NCBI GenBank assembly: GCA_937974555.1
Contig: CALJKR010000033.1
Location: 1 to 64,000 of the forward strand
Direction: 5' to 3'
DNA: 64,000 nt
Origin: an uncultured Flavobacteriales bacterium
GTDB lineage: Bacteria > Bacteroidota > Bacteroidia > Flavobacteriales_D > Sanyastnellaceae
The notes under the pieces are model-generated. The model was not told the DNA's origin and searched no databases. It worked only from the letters and a program-made list of their open reading frames with translations. The translations under genes were made by a program, and so were the position numbers. Below, in pieces: positions 43,062 to 51,480 of the stretch. Every line of letters begins with the position of its first letter. Positions within the stretch are counted from its first letter, which is position 1.

Positions 43062-43595
43062 ATGGCCAAGTGGGTTCTTAAAATTTCCATGTTCTTACTG
43101 GGGACTTTTTTGTCCACACTCATCTTTGCGCAAAAGATTGATGAGAGCGATACCCACGCCATGATGGAAGCCAATTTTCTTTTTCAATTCGCCAATAACA
43201 GCAATTGGCCTTCCAATATGAAAAACGGTAGTTTTAAAATATGCATCATCGGCAATCACGCTGTGTATGAGCATCTCCAACTAAAATACGGTCATCAATC
43301 GATTGGAAAACAACCCATAGAAATTATAGAAGCCAATGCCCAAACCAAGTTGGATCAGGCCCAGCTTGTTTTCATTGACAAATCAAAAAAATCAGATTGG
43401 AGTTTGTACACCAAAGCACTAAAAAACAAATCTACCTTGCTGGTCAGCAATTGGGAAGGCGCCTTGAATAGTGGTGCCCACATCAATTTTAAACTCATCA
43501 ACGGAAGCGTGCGCTATGAAATGAATGAGGTGGCCATGAATGACGACCAAATCCAAGCTGGGGTAAAAATCATACAATGGAAAGTCAATCAGTAA
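43062..43595 (+). CDS. YfiR-family (DUF4154) periplasmic protein
   Basis: The 177-residue protein has a signal peptide (about 1-24, ending LIFAQ) and a DUF4154 domain: HAMMEANFLFQFANNSNWPS, then FKICIIGNHAVYEHLQLKYG, ALNSGAHINFKLINGSVRYE and MNEVAMNDDQIQAGVKIIQW. In Pseudomonas, periplasmic YfiR binds and inhibits the HAMP-containing diguanylate cyclase YfiN. Here no GGDEF gene is near; the frame overlaps an exported repeat-protein gene by 19 bases, followed by a HAMP-PP2C phosphatase. Its job is probably to sense an envelope signal and control that phosphatase. The two Cys pairs of PaYfiR are absent: I see one Cys in the mature part. Confidence 0.85.
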   Translation: MAKWVLKISMFLLGTFLSTLIFAQKIDESDTHAMMEANFLFQFANNSNWPSNMKNGSFKICIIGNHAVYEHLQLKYGHQSIGKQPIEIIEANAQTKLDQAQLVFIDKSKKSDWSLYTKALKNKSTLLVSNWEGALNSGAHINFKLINGSVRYEMNEVAMNDDQIQAGVKIIQWKVNQ

Positions 43596-44479
43596 ATAAG
43601 GTCGTTTTGTTTGTGCTGGGATTCTTTTTCCAGGTATACCCCGTTTGGGGTCAACATCCATTGACAGACCAGGTTATACAACAGTATGAAAAAGATAAAA
43701 ACATCGAGCTGGCTTTGCAAAAGATGAAAACGGTTCTACCACAAGAAAGCAAAGATCCTTGGTCACATTTTACGATGGGCTACTTGTACAAAGAACAATA
43801 CAAAAAAAACCCTCTCAAAGACAAACAATTTCAATGGCGTGAACAAGCCATGATAGAATTTGATCAATCCTTGGGACTCCGACCCGATACCAAATTGGAG
43901 GAGAATATTCGTTATGCCCAAAGGTATATCGTGAGTACTTATTACAACGATGCATTGATACAGGCCCGCGGATTTCAAATGGGCAACGAAACGGGAGCCG
44001 ATGCTGCTTTTGACTATTTCAAATCTTGGAATCAAAAATTAAAGGAACCACAACCCGTGGGGTCCTTGTACATCGAGTTCAAAAAGAAAAAAGCCGAACG
44101 TTACTATGAATTTTGGGAACAAAGCGATACCAGTTTGGTATGTCCCCAACACTGCATCGCGCTGTATCAAGAGATATTAAAAGAAGATCCAACGGATTGT
44201 GAGTCCTTGCATAATCTGGCCATTTTGTACTACAACATCGGCGTATTTAAAATCAAAAAAATAGATGGCGATACAGAAATAGATCAACTCTTACAAATTC
44301 AGGAAGATGCTTTGCGCCTATTTTCTCAAGCCTTGCCTTTTGCACAAAACACCTTCCAAGAATGTCCCAAGAATGCCGCACAATACAAAGCCCTGATGTT
44401 TATTCATCGCTCCTTGGGAAATGAAGATGAATTTAAAAGACTAAAAGCAGAAGCGCAATCACTCTACCCCAATGAGTAA
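43577..44479 (+). CDS. Exported TPR-like helical-repeat protein
   Basis: The 300-residue protein has a signal peptide (about 1-25, ending PVWGQ) and a helical body with TPR-like pairs: NIELALQKMKTVLPQESKDP, WSHFTMGYLYKEQYKKNP, then CIALYQEILKEDPTDCESLH and NLAILYYNIGVFKIK, and a last pair near NAAQYKALMFIHRSLGNEDE. TPR arrays bind other proteins. It overlaps the upstream YfiR-like gene by 19 bases and the downstream phosphatase by 8 bases, so all three must be made together; a periplasmic adaptor between sensor and phosphatase is a reasonable inference. I know no named family for it. Confidence 0.78.
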   Translation: MESQSVNKVVLFVLGFFFQVYPVWGQHPLTDQVIQQYEKDKNIELALQKMKTVLPQESKDPWSHFTMGYLYKEQYKKNPLKDKQFQWREQAMIEFDQSLGLRPDTKLEENIRYAQRYIVSTYYNDALIQARGFQMGNETGADAAFDYFKSWNQKLKEPQPVGSLYIEFKKKKAERYYEFWEQSDTSLVCPQHCIALYQEILKEDPTDCESLHNLAILYYNIGVFKIKKIDGDTEIDQLLQIQEDALRLFSQALPFAQNTFQECPKNAAQYKALMFIHRSLGNEDEFKRLKAEAQSLYPNE

Positions 44480-46253
44480 ATTTAGATTTACCATACCCGC
44501 CCGATTGTTCATGGGCTTTGGTTCCTTTATTGCGATATTATTGGTCGCGCTTTACTTGGTTCAAACCACATTGACCCAAGCGGAAAAAGTAAACGACCAA
44601 TTAAACAATGTTCACTTGCCGTCATTGGCGGCATGTAGAAATCTCCTGCTGAGCATTGAAGAGTCTTTGGAATTAAGCAAGCAATGGGCATTTGTTCAGC
44701 GCAATGAGGATCACATTGAAAGACGAAAGTTCATTGAGTTGATAGACAAAACCATCCCTGCGCAATTGCATATCATTGACAGTTTAAAAAATCATTGGAA
44801 TGAGGAGCAACGCATGGAGTCAACCTGGATAAAACAGGAATGGGATACCCTCAATCATCATTACAGCGAATTAAGACTAACCCTCAATTCCTTTGACAGC
44901 TACAACGACCCATTCAAAGTGATTCAAGCCGAAGACTTGTTTTTAGAAGGCAAAGGCATACCCAAAAAAATATTGCGACTGCAATACCTCTTGAGAGATC
45001 AATTGGATCATTTTCATATTCACATCAAACGAGAGCGCGCCATCATGAGTGACTCGTTTGATAATCTCTATCTTTTATTGGCTTCCTTGAGTTCGTTGAC
45101 TTTGTTCATGGGCTTTGGCATTGCCTACCTCACGAGCATGTCCATCACCAAACCCATTCGCAAAATGAGGAGGATACTGAAGAAATTATCCTTTGGTGTT
45201 TATAGCAACGAGCAAATAGTTATTTCCAATGATGAGATTGGCGATATGGGATCAGCGGTTCAAAAACTCATCGGCAGCTTTGAGAAAACACGGAATTTCG
45301 CCAGCGCATTGGGAAAGGGAAATTTTGATACAGATTTCACCCCTCTTTCTGATCAGGATGAAATGGGCAAAGCCCTACTGCAAATGAAAGGCGATCTATT
45401 TTCATACAGAAATGCGATGGAAGAGCGCGTAGCCGAACAGACCCAAGAGTTAACCAAAGAAAAAAACAAGAGCGAGCAACAACTATCACAGATTGAGAAA
45501 CTCTATGCTGATCTAAAATCCAGTATTAGTTATGCCAAGCGATTACAAGACTCAATCTTACCATCGCCATCAACCATAAAAAAACTATTCCCCAACCACT
45601 TCATTTTGTTCATGCCCAAGGACGTCGTAAGTGGCGATTTCTATTGGGTTCAAGACCAAGGGAACAAGACCCTTTTTGCGGCAGCCGATTGCACTGGACA
45701 CGGTGTTCCTGGTGCATTTATGAGTTTGGTCGCACACAATGCACTGAACCATGTCACGAAGGTTTACACCAAGCCCGGACAAATTTTAAATCAAGTCAAT
45801 CGAATTGCCAGTACTGTTTTTCATTCTGATGAAGACGATAAAATCAAAGACGGAATGGACATTGCGTTGTGCTCATTGGATCAAAAAACTTTGATTTTAG
45901 AGTTCAGCGGAGCGCAAAATCCTATTTACATTATTCGCCAAGGTGAACTCATCATCTTGCAGGGTGAAAAAAGAAGTATTGGCATAGAAAGCAAAGAGCA
46001 CCGGTTATTTGCTTCCCATACATTCCAATGCCAAGATGGGGACATGATTTACTTATTTAGTGATGGATATGCCGATCAATTTGGCGGTCCTAACAATAAA
46101 AAATTCATGCGAAAAAGAATGAAAGAAATGCTGACCGAGGTAGCCATTGAAAACTGTGATGCTCAGAAGGAAAAAATCCAGGACATCATTTTAGCTTGGA
46201 AAGGAGAAGAAGAACAAACCGATGATATTCTCCTCGTTGGAATACGCGTTTAA
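44472..46253 (+). CDS. Membrane HAMP-PP2C (SpoIIE/RsbU-type) serine phosphatase
   Basis: The 593-residue protein has a first membrane helix (about 10-30, LFMGFGSFIAILLVALYLVQ), a helical periplasmic sensor region (30-195, 4-helix-bundle-like), a second helix (about 199-220, LYLLLASLSSLTLFMGFGIA), a HAMP linker, a coiled coil (about 315-350, EERVAEQTQELTKEKNKSEQ) and a SpoIIE-type PP2C domain (360-593). Metal-site motifs are intact: VVSGDFYWVQDQ, AADCTGHGVPGAFMSL, IKDGMDIALCSLD, YLFSDGYADQFGG and EQTDDILLVGI. Such phosphatases usually act on an anti-sigma-factor antagonist. No STAS or anti-sigma gene is in the window, so the substrate is unknown. Confidence 0.9.
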   Translation: MSKFRFTIPARLFMGFGSFIAILLVALYLVQTTLTQAEKVNDQLNNVHLPSLAACRNLLLSIEESLELSKQWAFVQRNEDHIERRKFIELIDKTIPAQLHIIDSLKNHWNEEQRMESTWIKQEWDTLNHHYSELRLTLNSFDSYNDPFKVIQAEDLFLEGKGIPKKILRLQYLLRDQLDHFHIHIKRERAIMSDSFDNLYLLLASLSSLTLFMGFGIAYLTSMSITKPIRKMRRILKKLSFGVYSNEQIVISNDEIGDMGSAVQKLIGSFEKTRNFASALGKGNFDTDFTPLSDQDEMGKALLQMKGDLFSYRNAMEERVAEQTQELTKEKNKSEQQLSQIEKLYADLKSSISYAKRLQDSILPSPSTIKKLFPNHFILFMPKDVVSGDFYWVQDQGNKTLFAAADCTGHGVPGAFMSLVAHNALNHVTKVYTKPGQILNQVNRIASTVFHSDEDDKIKDGMDIALCSLDQKTLILEFSGAQNPIYIIRQGELIILQGEKRSIGIESKEHRLFASHTFQCQDGDMIYLFSDGYADQFGGPNNKKFMRKRMKEMLTEVAIENCDAQKEKIQDIILAWKGEEEQTDDILLVGIRV

Positions 46254-47077
46254 TCTTTCAATTCCGCTGGAATGATGCAAACGGGGATAGGCTGCATCTT
46301 GTGCTGGTTGGCGTTATTCATGCGCATGTAAATTCGCAATACCTCCTGTTGACGCGGCAAGGTAGAAGTAGCATAAATATCACTCCAGATCCACTTTCCA
46401 TTTTCTTTTACTCCATTGGCCTCCAACCAGTCCATGGCCCATTCTAATTCTGGATAGGTGGCTCCCATTTGATCTTCATCAGAGCGATCATCCTCCCAAA
46501 GACCATCAGTAGGAGGTGCACTTAAAATGCTGGTCGGAACACCCACATGTTGCGCCAGGGCAAAGACCTCTGTTTTTGTCAAGTCCGCTATGGGTGAAAT
46601 ATCGACACCTCCATCACCATATTTGGTGTAAAAACCCACACCAAAATCCTCAATTTTATTTCCAGTACCTGCGACCAATGCACCTCTTAATCCTGCGTGA
46701 TAATACAATGTCAACATACGCAATCTGGATCGGGTATTGGCCAATGTCAAATGCATGACATGCGGATCGTTAGACTTCTCCCAATGCGCAGTCATCCCAT
46801 CAAAACTTGGGGTCAAATCCACACGAGCGGAAGATACATTGTCAAACCTGTGTTGCAATTGGGCCATGTGCTCTTGTGCCCGAGTCACTTGGCTAGCGGG
46901 TTGATGAATGGGCATTTCCAGCAAGAACGTGGGCAGCCCTGTCATGGCGCACAAAGTCGAAGTCAAAGCCGAATCTACTCCCCCACTGACACCAACCACA
47001 AAACCCTTTTGCTTGTTATCCAGCGCATAGGTCTTTAACCAAGACACCAGATGCTCCGTTACTTCAAATAAACGCAT
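46250..47077 (-). CDS. nadE: NAD synthase
   Basis: The 275-residue enzyme amidates deamido-NAD to NAD. It has the P-loop GFVVGVSGGVDSALTSTLCA and the family motifs GTGNKIEDFGVGFYTKYGDG, then GVDISPIADLTKTEVFALAQ and PTDGLWEDDRSDEDQMGATY. No glutaminase domain is present, so it is the ammonia-dependent (short) form. It overlaps the OMP gene start/stop by one base and converges on the phosphatase gene with a 4-base overlap. nadE next to gldBC is also seen in gliding flavobacteria. Confidence 0.95.
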   Translation of the reverse strand: MRLFEVTEHLVSWLKTYALDNKQKGFVVGVSGGVDSALTSTLCAMTGLPTFLLEMPIHQPASQVTRAQEHMAQLQHRFDNVSSARVDLTPSFDGMTAHWEKSNDPHVMHLTLANTRSRLRMLTLYYHAGLRGALVAGTGNKIEDFGVGFYTKYGDGGVDISPIADLTKTEVFALAQHVGVPTSILSAPPTDGLWEDDRSDEDQMGATYPELEWAMDWLEANGVKENGKWIWSDIYATSTLPRQQEVLRIYMRMNNANQHKMQPIPVCIIPAELKD

Positions 47078-47853
47078 TAGAAAATAATCCCTACGTTGAG
47101 TTCAATCAAGTTGGCTGCGATGTTGCGACCCGTGGTCTCAACTGATTTACTATCCGATGATAAGGTGGGGTTGCCACTGGTCAATTTTACCACTTCATCC
47201 TTGGACTTGTAAGTGCTGATCAATCCACCATTGTAAGTAATCCCCGCCATGATGGCGGTGGAGCCCGAAATGGGATACTCAATTCCTGCGGCAATGATCA
47301 TACTGGCACGAACCGGCATCAATTCCTTTTGAATCTCGTTTCCGTTGTCAGTGACTATGTCGCGATTAATGGATCGATACGCTCCACCCGCTCCCTGATT
47401 ATCATATTTCATTTGAACCTGATCATCTCCGTACGCTTTGTATAGATAACTGATCCCTGCACCAAACTGACCCCAATATGTGATTCCCGCAATTGGAGAG
47501 GTTCTCAATTTCAAAGTCAATGGAACTTCAACATAGGTCAATTTGTAATCTCGGGTCAAATCATAGATAGAGGACACATCGTTCACCGTTTCTTCATACA
47601 TGTAGCGTGTTCTACCTCCCACACGGTATACATTCACACCCGTTCCGATGGCATATTTCTCGGCAAACATCTTGTCCACCACCAAGCCAAATCCAAACTT
47701 CAATGGGGCTTTATCAATGGTAATATCCCCATTTTCACTCTTCATGTAAGAAATATTGGGGCTCACTTTAATTCCAATTTTATAACCTGAAATTTGGGCT
47801 TGGGTAGCAGTCATTGCCAACGTAGCCAATAGACAAAGCATTACTTTTTTCAT
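47077..47853 (-). CDS. Outer-membrane beta-barrel (porin-like) protein
   Basis: The 258-residue protein has a signal peptide (1-19, ending ATQAQ) and alternating amphipathic strands: YKIGIKVSPNISYM, PLKFGFGLVVDKMF, YAIGTGVNVYRVGGRTRY, LTYVEVPLTLKLRTSP, GITYWGQFGAGISYLYKAYG, and the last strand LIELNVGIIF ending in Phe, as outer-membrane barrels do. It belongs to the broad PorT-like/OMP_b-brl class; I cannot tell which. It lies upstream of nadE on the same strand with a one-base overlap and is divergent from gldB. Confidence 0.85.
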   Translation of the reverse strand: MKKVMLCLLATLAMTATQAQISGYKIGIKVSPNISYMKSENGDITIDKAPLKFGFGLVVDKMFAEKYAIGTGVNVYRVGGRTRYMYEETVNDVSSIYDLTRDYKLTYVEVPLTLKLRTSPIAGITYWGQFGAGISYLYKAYGDDQVQMKYDNQGAGGAYRSINRDIVTDNGNEIQKELMPVRASMIIAAGIEYPISGSTAIMAGITYNGGLISTYKSKDEVVKLTSGNPTLSSDSKSVETTGRNIAANLIELNVGIIF

Positions 47854-47906
47854 GTGTTTCCGTTTAATGAATTAACTTGCACTGCAAATGCAAGGCTAAG
47901 CTAATC

Positions 47907-48959
47907 ATGAATTGGGAATCAAAAAAACTATTTGTTGGACTTCTGTTGCTTTTCCTCTGGGGCGCGGGCTGCAATGAGCACAACGACCCTCGGAAAAACG
48001 TAGAAATCCCAGAAGAAAAGATAGAACCCATGCACTATACCCGTCTGGATTCCGTTGTATTTCACACCCCTTTTGATTCGCGATTTTCCAAGTCTATTCA
48101 ACAACTTCCCAACGGAATTTCATGTTTGTATGTGGAAGACATCATGCGCATGGGAAGCTGTCAAGACAGCGCCACCTGGGGAATTCTGCAGGAATTTGCC
48201 AAATTCAAAGACATGAAAGATTTGCAAGTTGCCATTGAAAAAAAACATACCCCCCAGCAAATCAAAACATACAATCAGGAATTTGCGTTGGCTTTTTCTA
48301 AGGTCAAGCTGCAACTCCCTCGCGAAAAAAATCCAAAGCTGGTTTATATGAATGGCGGGCTGTCTGCCGCCTCTTACGCCAAAGACGAAAACCTTTTTAT
48401 TGGATTGGATTATTATCTATATCCTGATCCTTTGGTGAATGAATTTCCCAACGACCGCTTTCCGCTTTACAAGAAGAAAAACATGCAATCGCATTACCTG
48501 GTAACCAATGCACTTTTCAATTGGTTGAGCTTCCGATACAATCAATACGACAGCCTTCCTCCCGAAAAAAATGACTTCCTCAGTTCCCTTATTTACGCGG
48601 GAAAATTGATGTATGCAATGGACATTGTATTGCCTGAAGTTCATGACACCACCAAAATGATGTGGAGCCAAAGTGAATGGGAATGGGCCAAAGAAAATGA
48701 ATTAAACATTTGGAAAGAGATGGCCAGACAAGAAGTTATGTTTGGGACGCGTAAAGAAGAAATTTACAAGTGGTTCAACGAGGCTCCTTTTACCAACGCC
48801 GGCAATCTGCCGCAAAAATCCTCTCCACAATTGGGATTGTGGATGGGCTGGAAAATAGTAGCCGCCTACATGGAAAAAAATCCCACAATCACATTAGAAC
48901 AACTTTGGAAAGAAAGAAATCATCAGAAAATTCTTTCCGCATTTAAACCAGAAATATAG
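47907..48959 (+). CDS. gldB: Gliding motility lipoprotein GldB
   Basis: The 350-residue lipoprotein (lipobox LLFLWGAGC, Cys at about 22) matches GldB in length and in its conserved blocks: IFM-like VYMNGGLSAASYAKDENLFI, then GLDYYLYPD, YLVTNALFNWLS, LIYAGKLMYAMDIVLPEV, and the C-terminal LGLWMGWKIVAAYMEKNPTI. In Flavobacterium johnsoniae GldB is needed for gliding, together with the T9SS-linked machinery. Start is MNWESKKL; the open frame reaches 47877. It is followed two bases later by gldC. Confidence 0.88.
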   Translation: MNWESKKLFVGLLLLFLWGAGCNEHNDPRKNVEIPEEKIEPMHYTRLDSVVFHTPFDSRFSKSIQQLPNGISCLYVEDIMRMGSCQDSATWGILQEFAKFKDMKDLQVAIEKKHTPQQIKTYNQEFALAFSKVKLQLPREKNPKLVYMNGGLSAASYAKDENLFIGLDYYLYPDPLVNEFPNDRFPLYKKKNMQSHYLVTNALFNWLSFRYNQYDSLPPEKNDFLSSLIYAGKLMYAMDIVLPEVHDTTKMMWSQSEWEWAKENELNIWKEMARQEVMFGTRKEEIYKWFNEAPFTNAGNLPQKSSPQLGLWMGWKIVAAYMEKNPTITLEQLWKERNHQKILSAFKPEI

Positions 48960-48961
48960 AC

Positions 48962-49294
48962 ATGAGCAAGACATCCAACATTCAAATCGACATAGAACTA
49001 GACGCCAACAAAGTGGCAGAAAACATCTCTTGGGAAGCGTCAGAAACAGGAGAAAGAAGAGACGCCAAAGCCATGATATTGGGTTTTTGGGACAAGCAAG
49101 AGCGCAACACCATGCGCATTGATTTGTGGACCAAAGAAATGACAGTGGACGAAATGAAATTTTTTGTTCATCAAACCCTATTGACCCTCTCTGATAGTTT
49201 TGAAAAATCCACCGGTGACAATCGAATGGCGGCCACCATGCGAGATTTCTGTGAATATTATGCTGAAAAAATGAATATCGGTCCCAATCAGTGA
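48962..49294 (+). CDS. gldC: Gliding motility protein GldC
   Basis: The 110-residue soluble protein matches GldC in size and pattern: IQIDIELDANKVAENISWEA near the N-terminus, AKAMILGFWDKQERNTMRID in the middle and DNRMAATMRDFCEYYAEKMN at the end. In F. johnsoniae GldC is not strictly required but improves gliding. It is cotranscribed with gldB and its stop overlaps the end of the convergent lipoprotein gene by 7 bases. Confidence 0.9.
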   Translation: MSKTSNIQIDIELDANKVAENISWEASETGERRDAKAMILGFWDKQERNTMRIDLWTKEMTVDEMKFFVHQTLLTLSDSFEKSTGDNRMAATMRDFCEYYAEKMNIGPNQ

Positions 49295-49797
49295 TTGCAC
49301 TTTTTAAGCCAATAGCGCTCTTCGCCTACCTCATGATTTTCATACTCCCCCGTTAGGATAATTTCAACAGAATCTCCTTGAATTCGGTATTGGATATTTC
49401 GGGGGAAATCGTGGTTTAAATTCTCGACCTCCAAATATTTTCTACCCACTTTTTTCATTTGAAATTCTGTTGGATTTTGGGTCATATTGGGATAGGCGAT
49501 GTACACATATCCCGTTTGTTTTTTCACCAGTGCAAATTTCTCTTTAAAAACAGTATCGGAATCCTCGATGACCCAAGCAAAACCAAAAGCTTCATCCTCT
49601 AAATCGGCTGGATTCCATTCTTCAAACCCTACTCCTTCACCTGAAGTTGGTCCCGACCACTTCCCTTCCATATTCCGAATAAAACCTTTGGGGATTTGAC
49701 ATGCTCCCAAACTCCAAATCAGTCCTAAACAAAAAAACAATTTCTTATTATATTGCAAGAAATTGTAAAGTGTACCATAACCCGCTTTACGCATCAT
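49288..49797 (-). CDS. Lipoprotein, DUF6265-like
   Basis: The predicted protein (about 169 residues from MMRKAGYG) has a hydrophobic stretch ending GLIWSLGAC (lipobox) and a lipocalin-like domain: GKWSGPTSGEGVGFEEWNPA, then FKEKFALVKKQTGYVYIA and ENLNHDFPRNIQYRIQGDSV. The W-x-G / F-P-x-x-I-x-Y pattern recalls DUF6265. The N-terminal about 20 residues before KKLFFCLGL look unusual for a signal peptide, so the real start may be a rarer codon further in. Its start is only 12 bases from that of the divergent transporter, leaving little promoter room. Function unknown. Confidence 0.72.
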   Translation of the reverse strand: MMRKAGYGTLYNFLQYNKKLFFCLGLIWSLGACQIPKGFIRNMEGKWSGPTSGEGVGFEEWNPADLEDEAFGFAWVIEDSDTVFKEKFALVKKQTGYVYIAYPNMTQNPTEFQMKKVGRKYLEVENLNHDFPRNIQYRIQGDSVEIILTGEYENHEVGEERYWLKKCNH

Positions 49798-49809
49798 AAA
49801 CGAAAGATA

Positions 49810-51384
49810 ATGAACGCACAACAAAAAAGAGCATTTACCGCTCTAATCTTGGTTTTTTTCTTCTGGGGCTTTGTGGCTTCGGGCAATGACATCTTGATTC
49901 CTGTTTTTAGAAAAGCACTGGACTTGAGTCAAACACAATCGCAAATGGTTTCCTTTGCTTTTTATGTTGCGTACACTGTGGGTTCGATTGCATATGTTGT
50001 CATTTCTAAAATCAGAAAAAAAGACATACTAGCCAGCATCGGCTATAGAAAAGGCTTGGCCTTGGGATTGGCCATTAGCGCTGTAGGAACAGGAATGTTC
50101 TACCCTGCAGCACAACAATACGTCAACGCTGAAACCAAATACCAAGAGGAATTGGTGGCCTACTATGATCGCATGACCATGATGCATACTGGGCAATTGA
50201 CTTTGGACTTTTATGACCAAAATGAGCAAACCAAAATACAAGCCCAATTGGATTTTAAATCGGCCAAAAACACCGCTTTTGGATTATTCATTTCTGGTTT
50301 ATTCATCGTAGGATTGGGATTCTCATTGCAGCAAACCGTGGCCAATCCATTGGCCATAGTGCTCGGAAATCCTGCTGAAGGAAACAATCGTTTGAGTTTG
50401 GCCGGGGGCATCAACAACATCGGAACAACCATTGCACCTTTGATTGTTTCGTTTGCGCTTTTTGGTCAAGTAGGTGCCAACAACGATTTGGATGTCGGTG
50501 CTGTAAAAACACCGTATTTGATTTTGGGACTTGCGTTTTTAGCAGCCGCCTATTTCTTTTTGAAAAGTTCCATTCCAGACCAAATTGAAAACAGCGAAAA
50601 TGTATCCGATACGGACAATCAAAAAAGCGTTTTCAAATATCCCCAATTGGTGTTGGGTATGGTAGCCATTTTTGTTTACGTCGGAGTTGAAGTTTCCACC
50701 GCATCCAATCTGCCTGAATTCATGAAACAAAAATTACATGTACAGGAAAGTGACATCGCGCCCTACGTTTCACTTTTCTGGGCCAGTTTGATGATTGGCC
50801 GTTGGACCTCGGCAGGTATGGTGTTTGCCAAAAGTGACAAACAAAAAATGCTTTTCCGCTTTTTATTGCCCTACGGAGCGTTCATGGTTTTCTTGATTAG
50901 CAACGCCATTGCAGGACGGGATGTCACGGTATTTTTCCCCTATACTGGAGTCATCGCCTTGTTGGTATTGGCCGATTACCTGAGCAAAGGCAATCCATCC
51001 AAGCAGTTGATGATCTACTCTTTGGGTGGTATATTGGCCTTGGCTGTTGGAATATTTGGCGAAGGCATGACCAGCGCCTACGCCTTCATCAGCGTCGGAT
51101 TGTTCTGTTCTACCCTCTGGCCTTGCATTTACACACTGGCTATTTCAGGCTTGGGAGCCAAAACAAATGAGGCTTCAGGATACTTAATCATGATGATCAT
51201 GGGTGGCGGTTTTATCAGTGTCACGCAAGGCGCATTGGCGGAGGTCTCCAGCATTGGAATTCAAACTTCATATTGGGTAGGAGTCGCTTGTTTTGCCTAT
51301 TTGGCTTTCTATGGCTTCCGTGCAGCACAAATATTAAGAAGTCAAGGCTTGGAATTGGAGCCCGTCAAAGGAGGTGGTCACTAA
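49810..51384 (+). CDS. FucP-type sugar MFS transporter
   Basis: The 524-residue membrane protein has about twelve helices and the FucP/GluP family signatures: FFFWGFVASGNDILIPVFRK in helix 1, GFSLQQTVANPLAIVLGNP, and SLAGGINNIGTTIAPLIVSF. It probably imports a sugar with protons. An extra segment of about 60 residues (about 98-157, YPAAQQYVNAETKYQEELVA onward) sits between two helices, and makes the protein about 90 residues longer than E. coli FucP. Sugar specificity is not readable. Start is MNAQQKRAF; in-frame codons from 49753 overlap the neighbour. Confidence 0.9.
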   Translation: MNAQQKRAFTALILVFFFWGFVASGNDILIPVFRKALDLSQTQSQMVSFAFYVAYTVGSIAYVVISKIRKKDILASIGYRKGLALGLAISAVGTGMFYPAAQQYVNAETKYQEELVAYYDRMTMMHTGQLTLDFYDQNEQTKIQAQLDFKSAKNTAFGLFISGLFIVGLGFSLQQTVANPLAIVLGNPAEGNNRLSLAGGINNIGTTIAPLIVSFALFGQVGANNDLDVGAVKTPYLILGLAFLAAAYFFLKSSIPDQIENSENVSDTDNQKSVFKYPQLVLGMVAIFVYVGVEVSTASNLPEFMKQKLHVQESDIAPYVSLFWASLMIGRWTSAGMVFAKSDKQKMLFRFLLPYGAFMVFLISNAIAGRDVTVFFPYTGVIALLVLADYLSKGNPSKQLMIYSLGGILALAVGIFGEGMTSAYAFISVGLFCSTLWPCIYTLAISGLGAKTNEASGYLIMMIMGGGFISVTQGALAEVSSIGIQTSYWVGVACFAYLAFYGFRAAQILRSQGLELEPVKGGGH

Positions 51385-51449
51385 TTCCCAATAAATCCAA
51401 ACAGATCCAAATCCGCAACTTTTCACCCCCCGTTAGGGTGGGTATCGCT

Positions 51450-51457
51450 TATTTTTG
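51450..51457 (+). promoter_or_regulatory. -7 promoter element of the M16 peptidase operon
   Basis: TATTTTTG matches TAnnTTTG and ends 23 bases before the ATG at 51481. Upstream, CACCC..GGGTG (about 51425-51441) can form a hairpin that may end the transporter transcript. No TTG at the right spacing is visible. Confidence 0.45.
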
Positions 51458-51480
51458 TTACACTTAAAAAATTCAAATTG

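Noticed and set aside
47876..47894. Inverted repeat CTTGCA-7 nt-TGCAAG between the OMP gene and gldB as an operator.
   Set aside because: It is short, no regulator is nearby and I cannot place a promoter around it; it may be chance.
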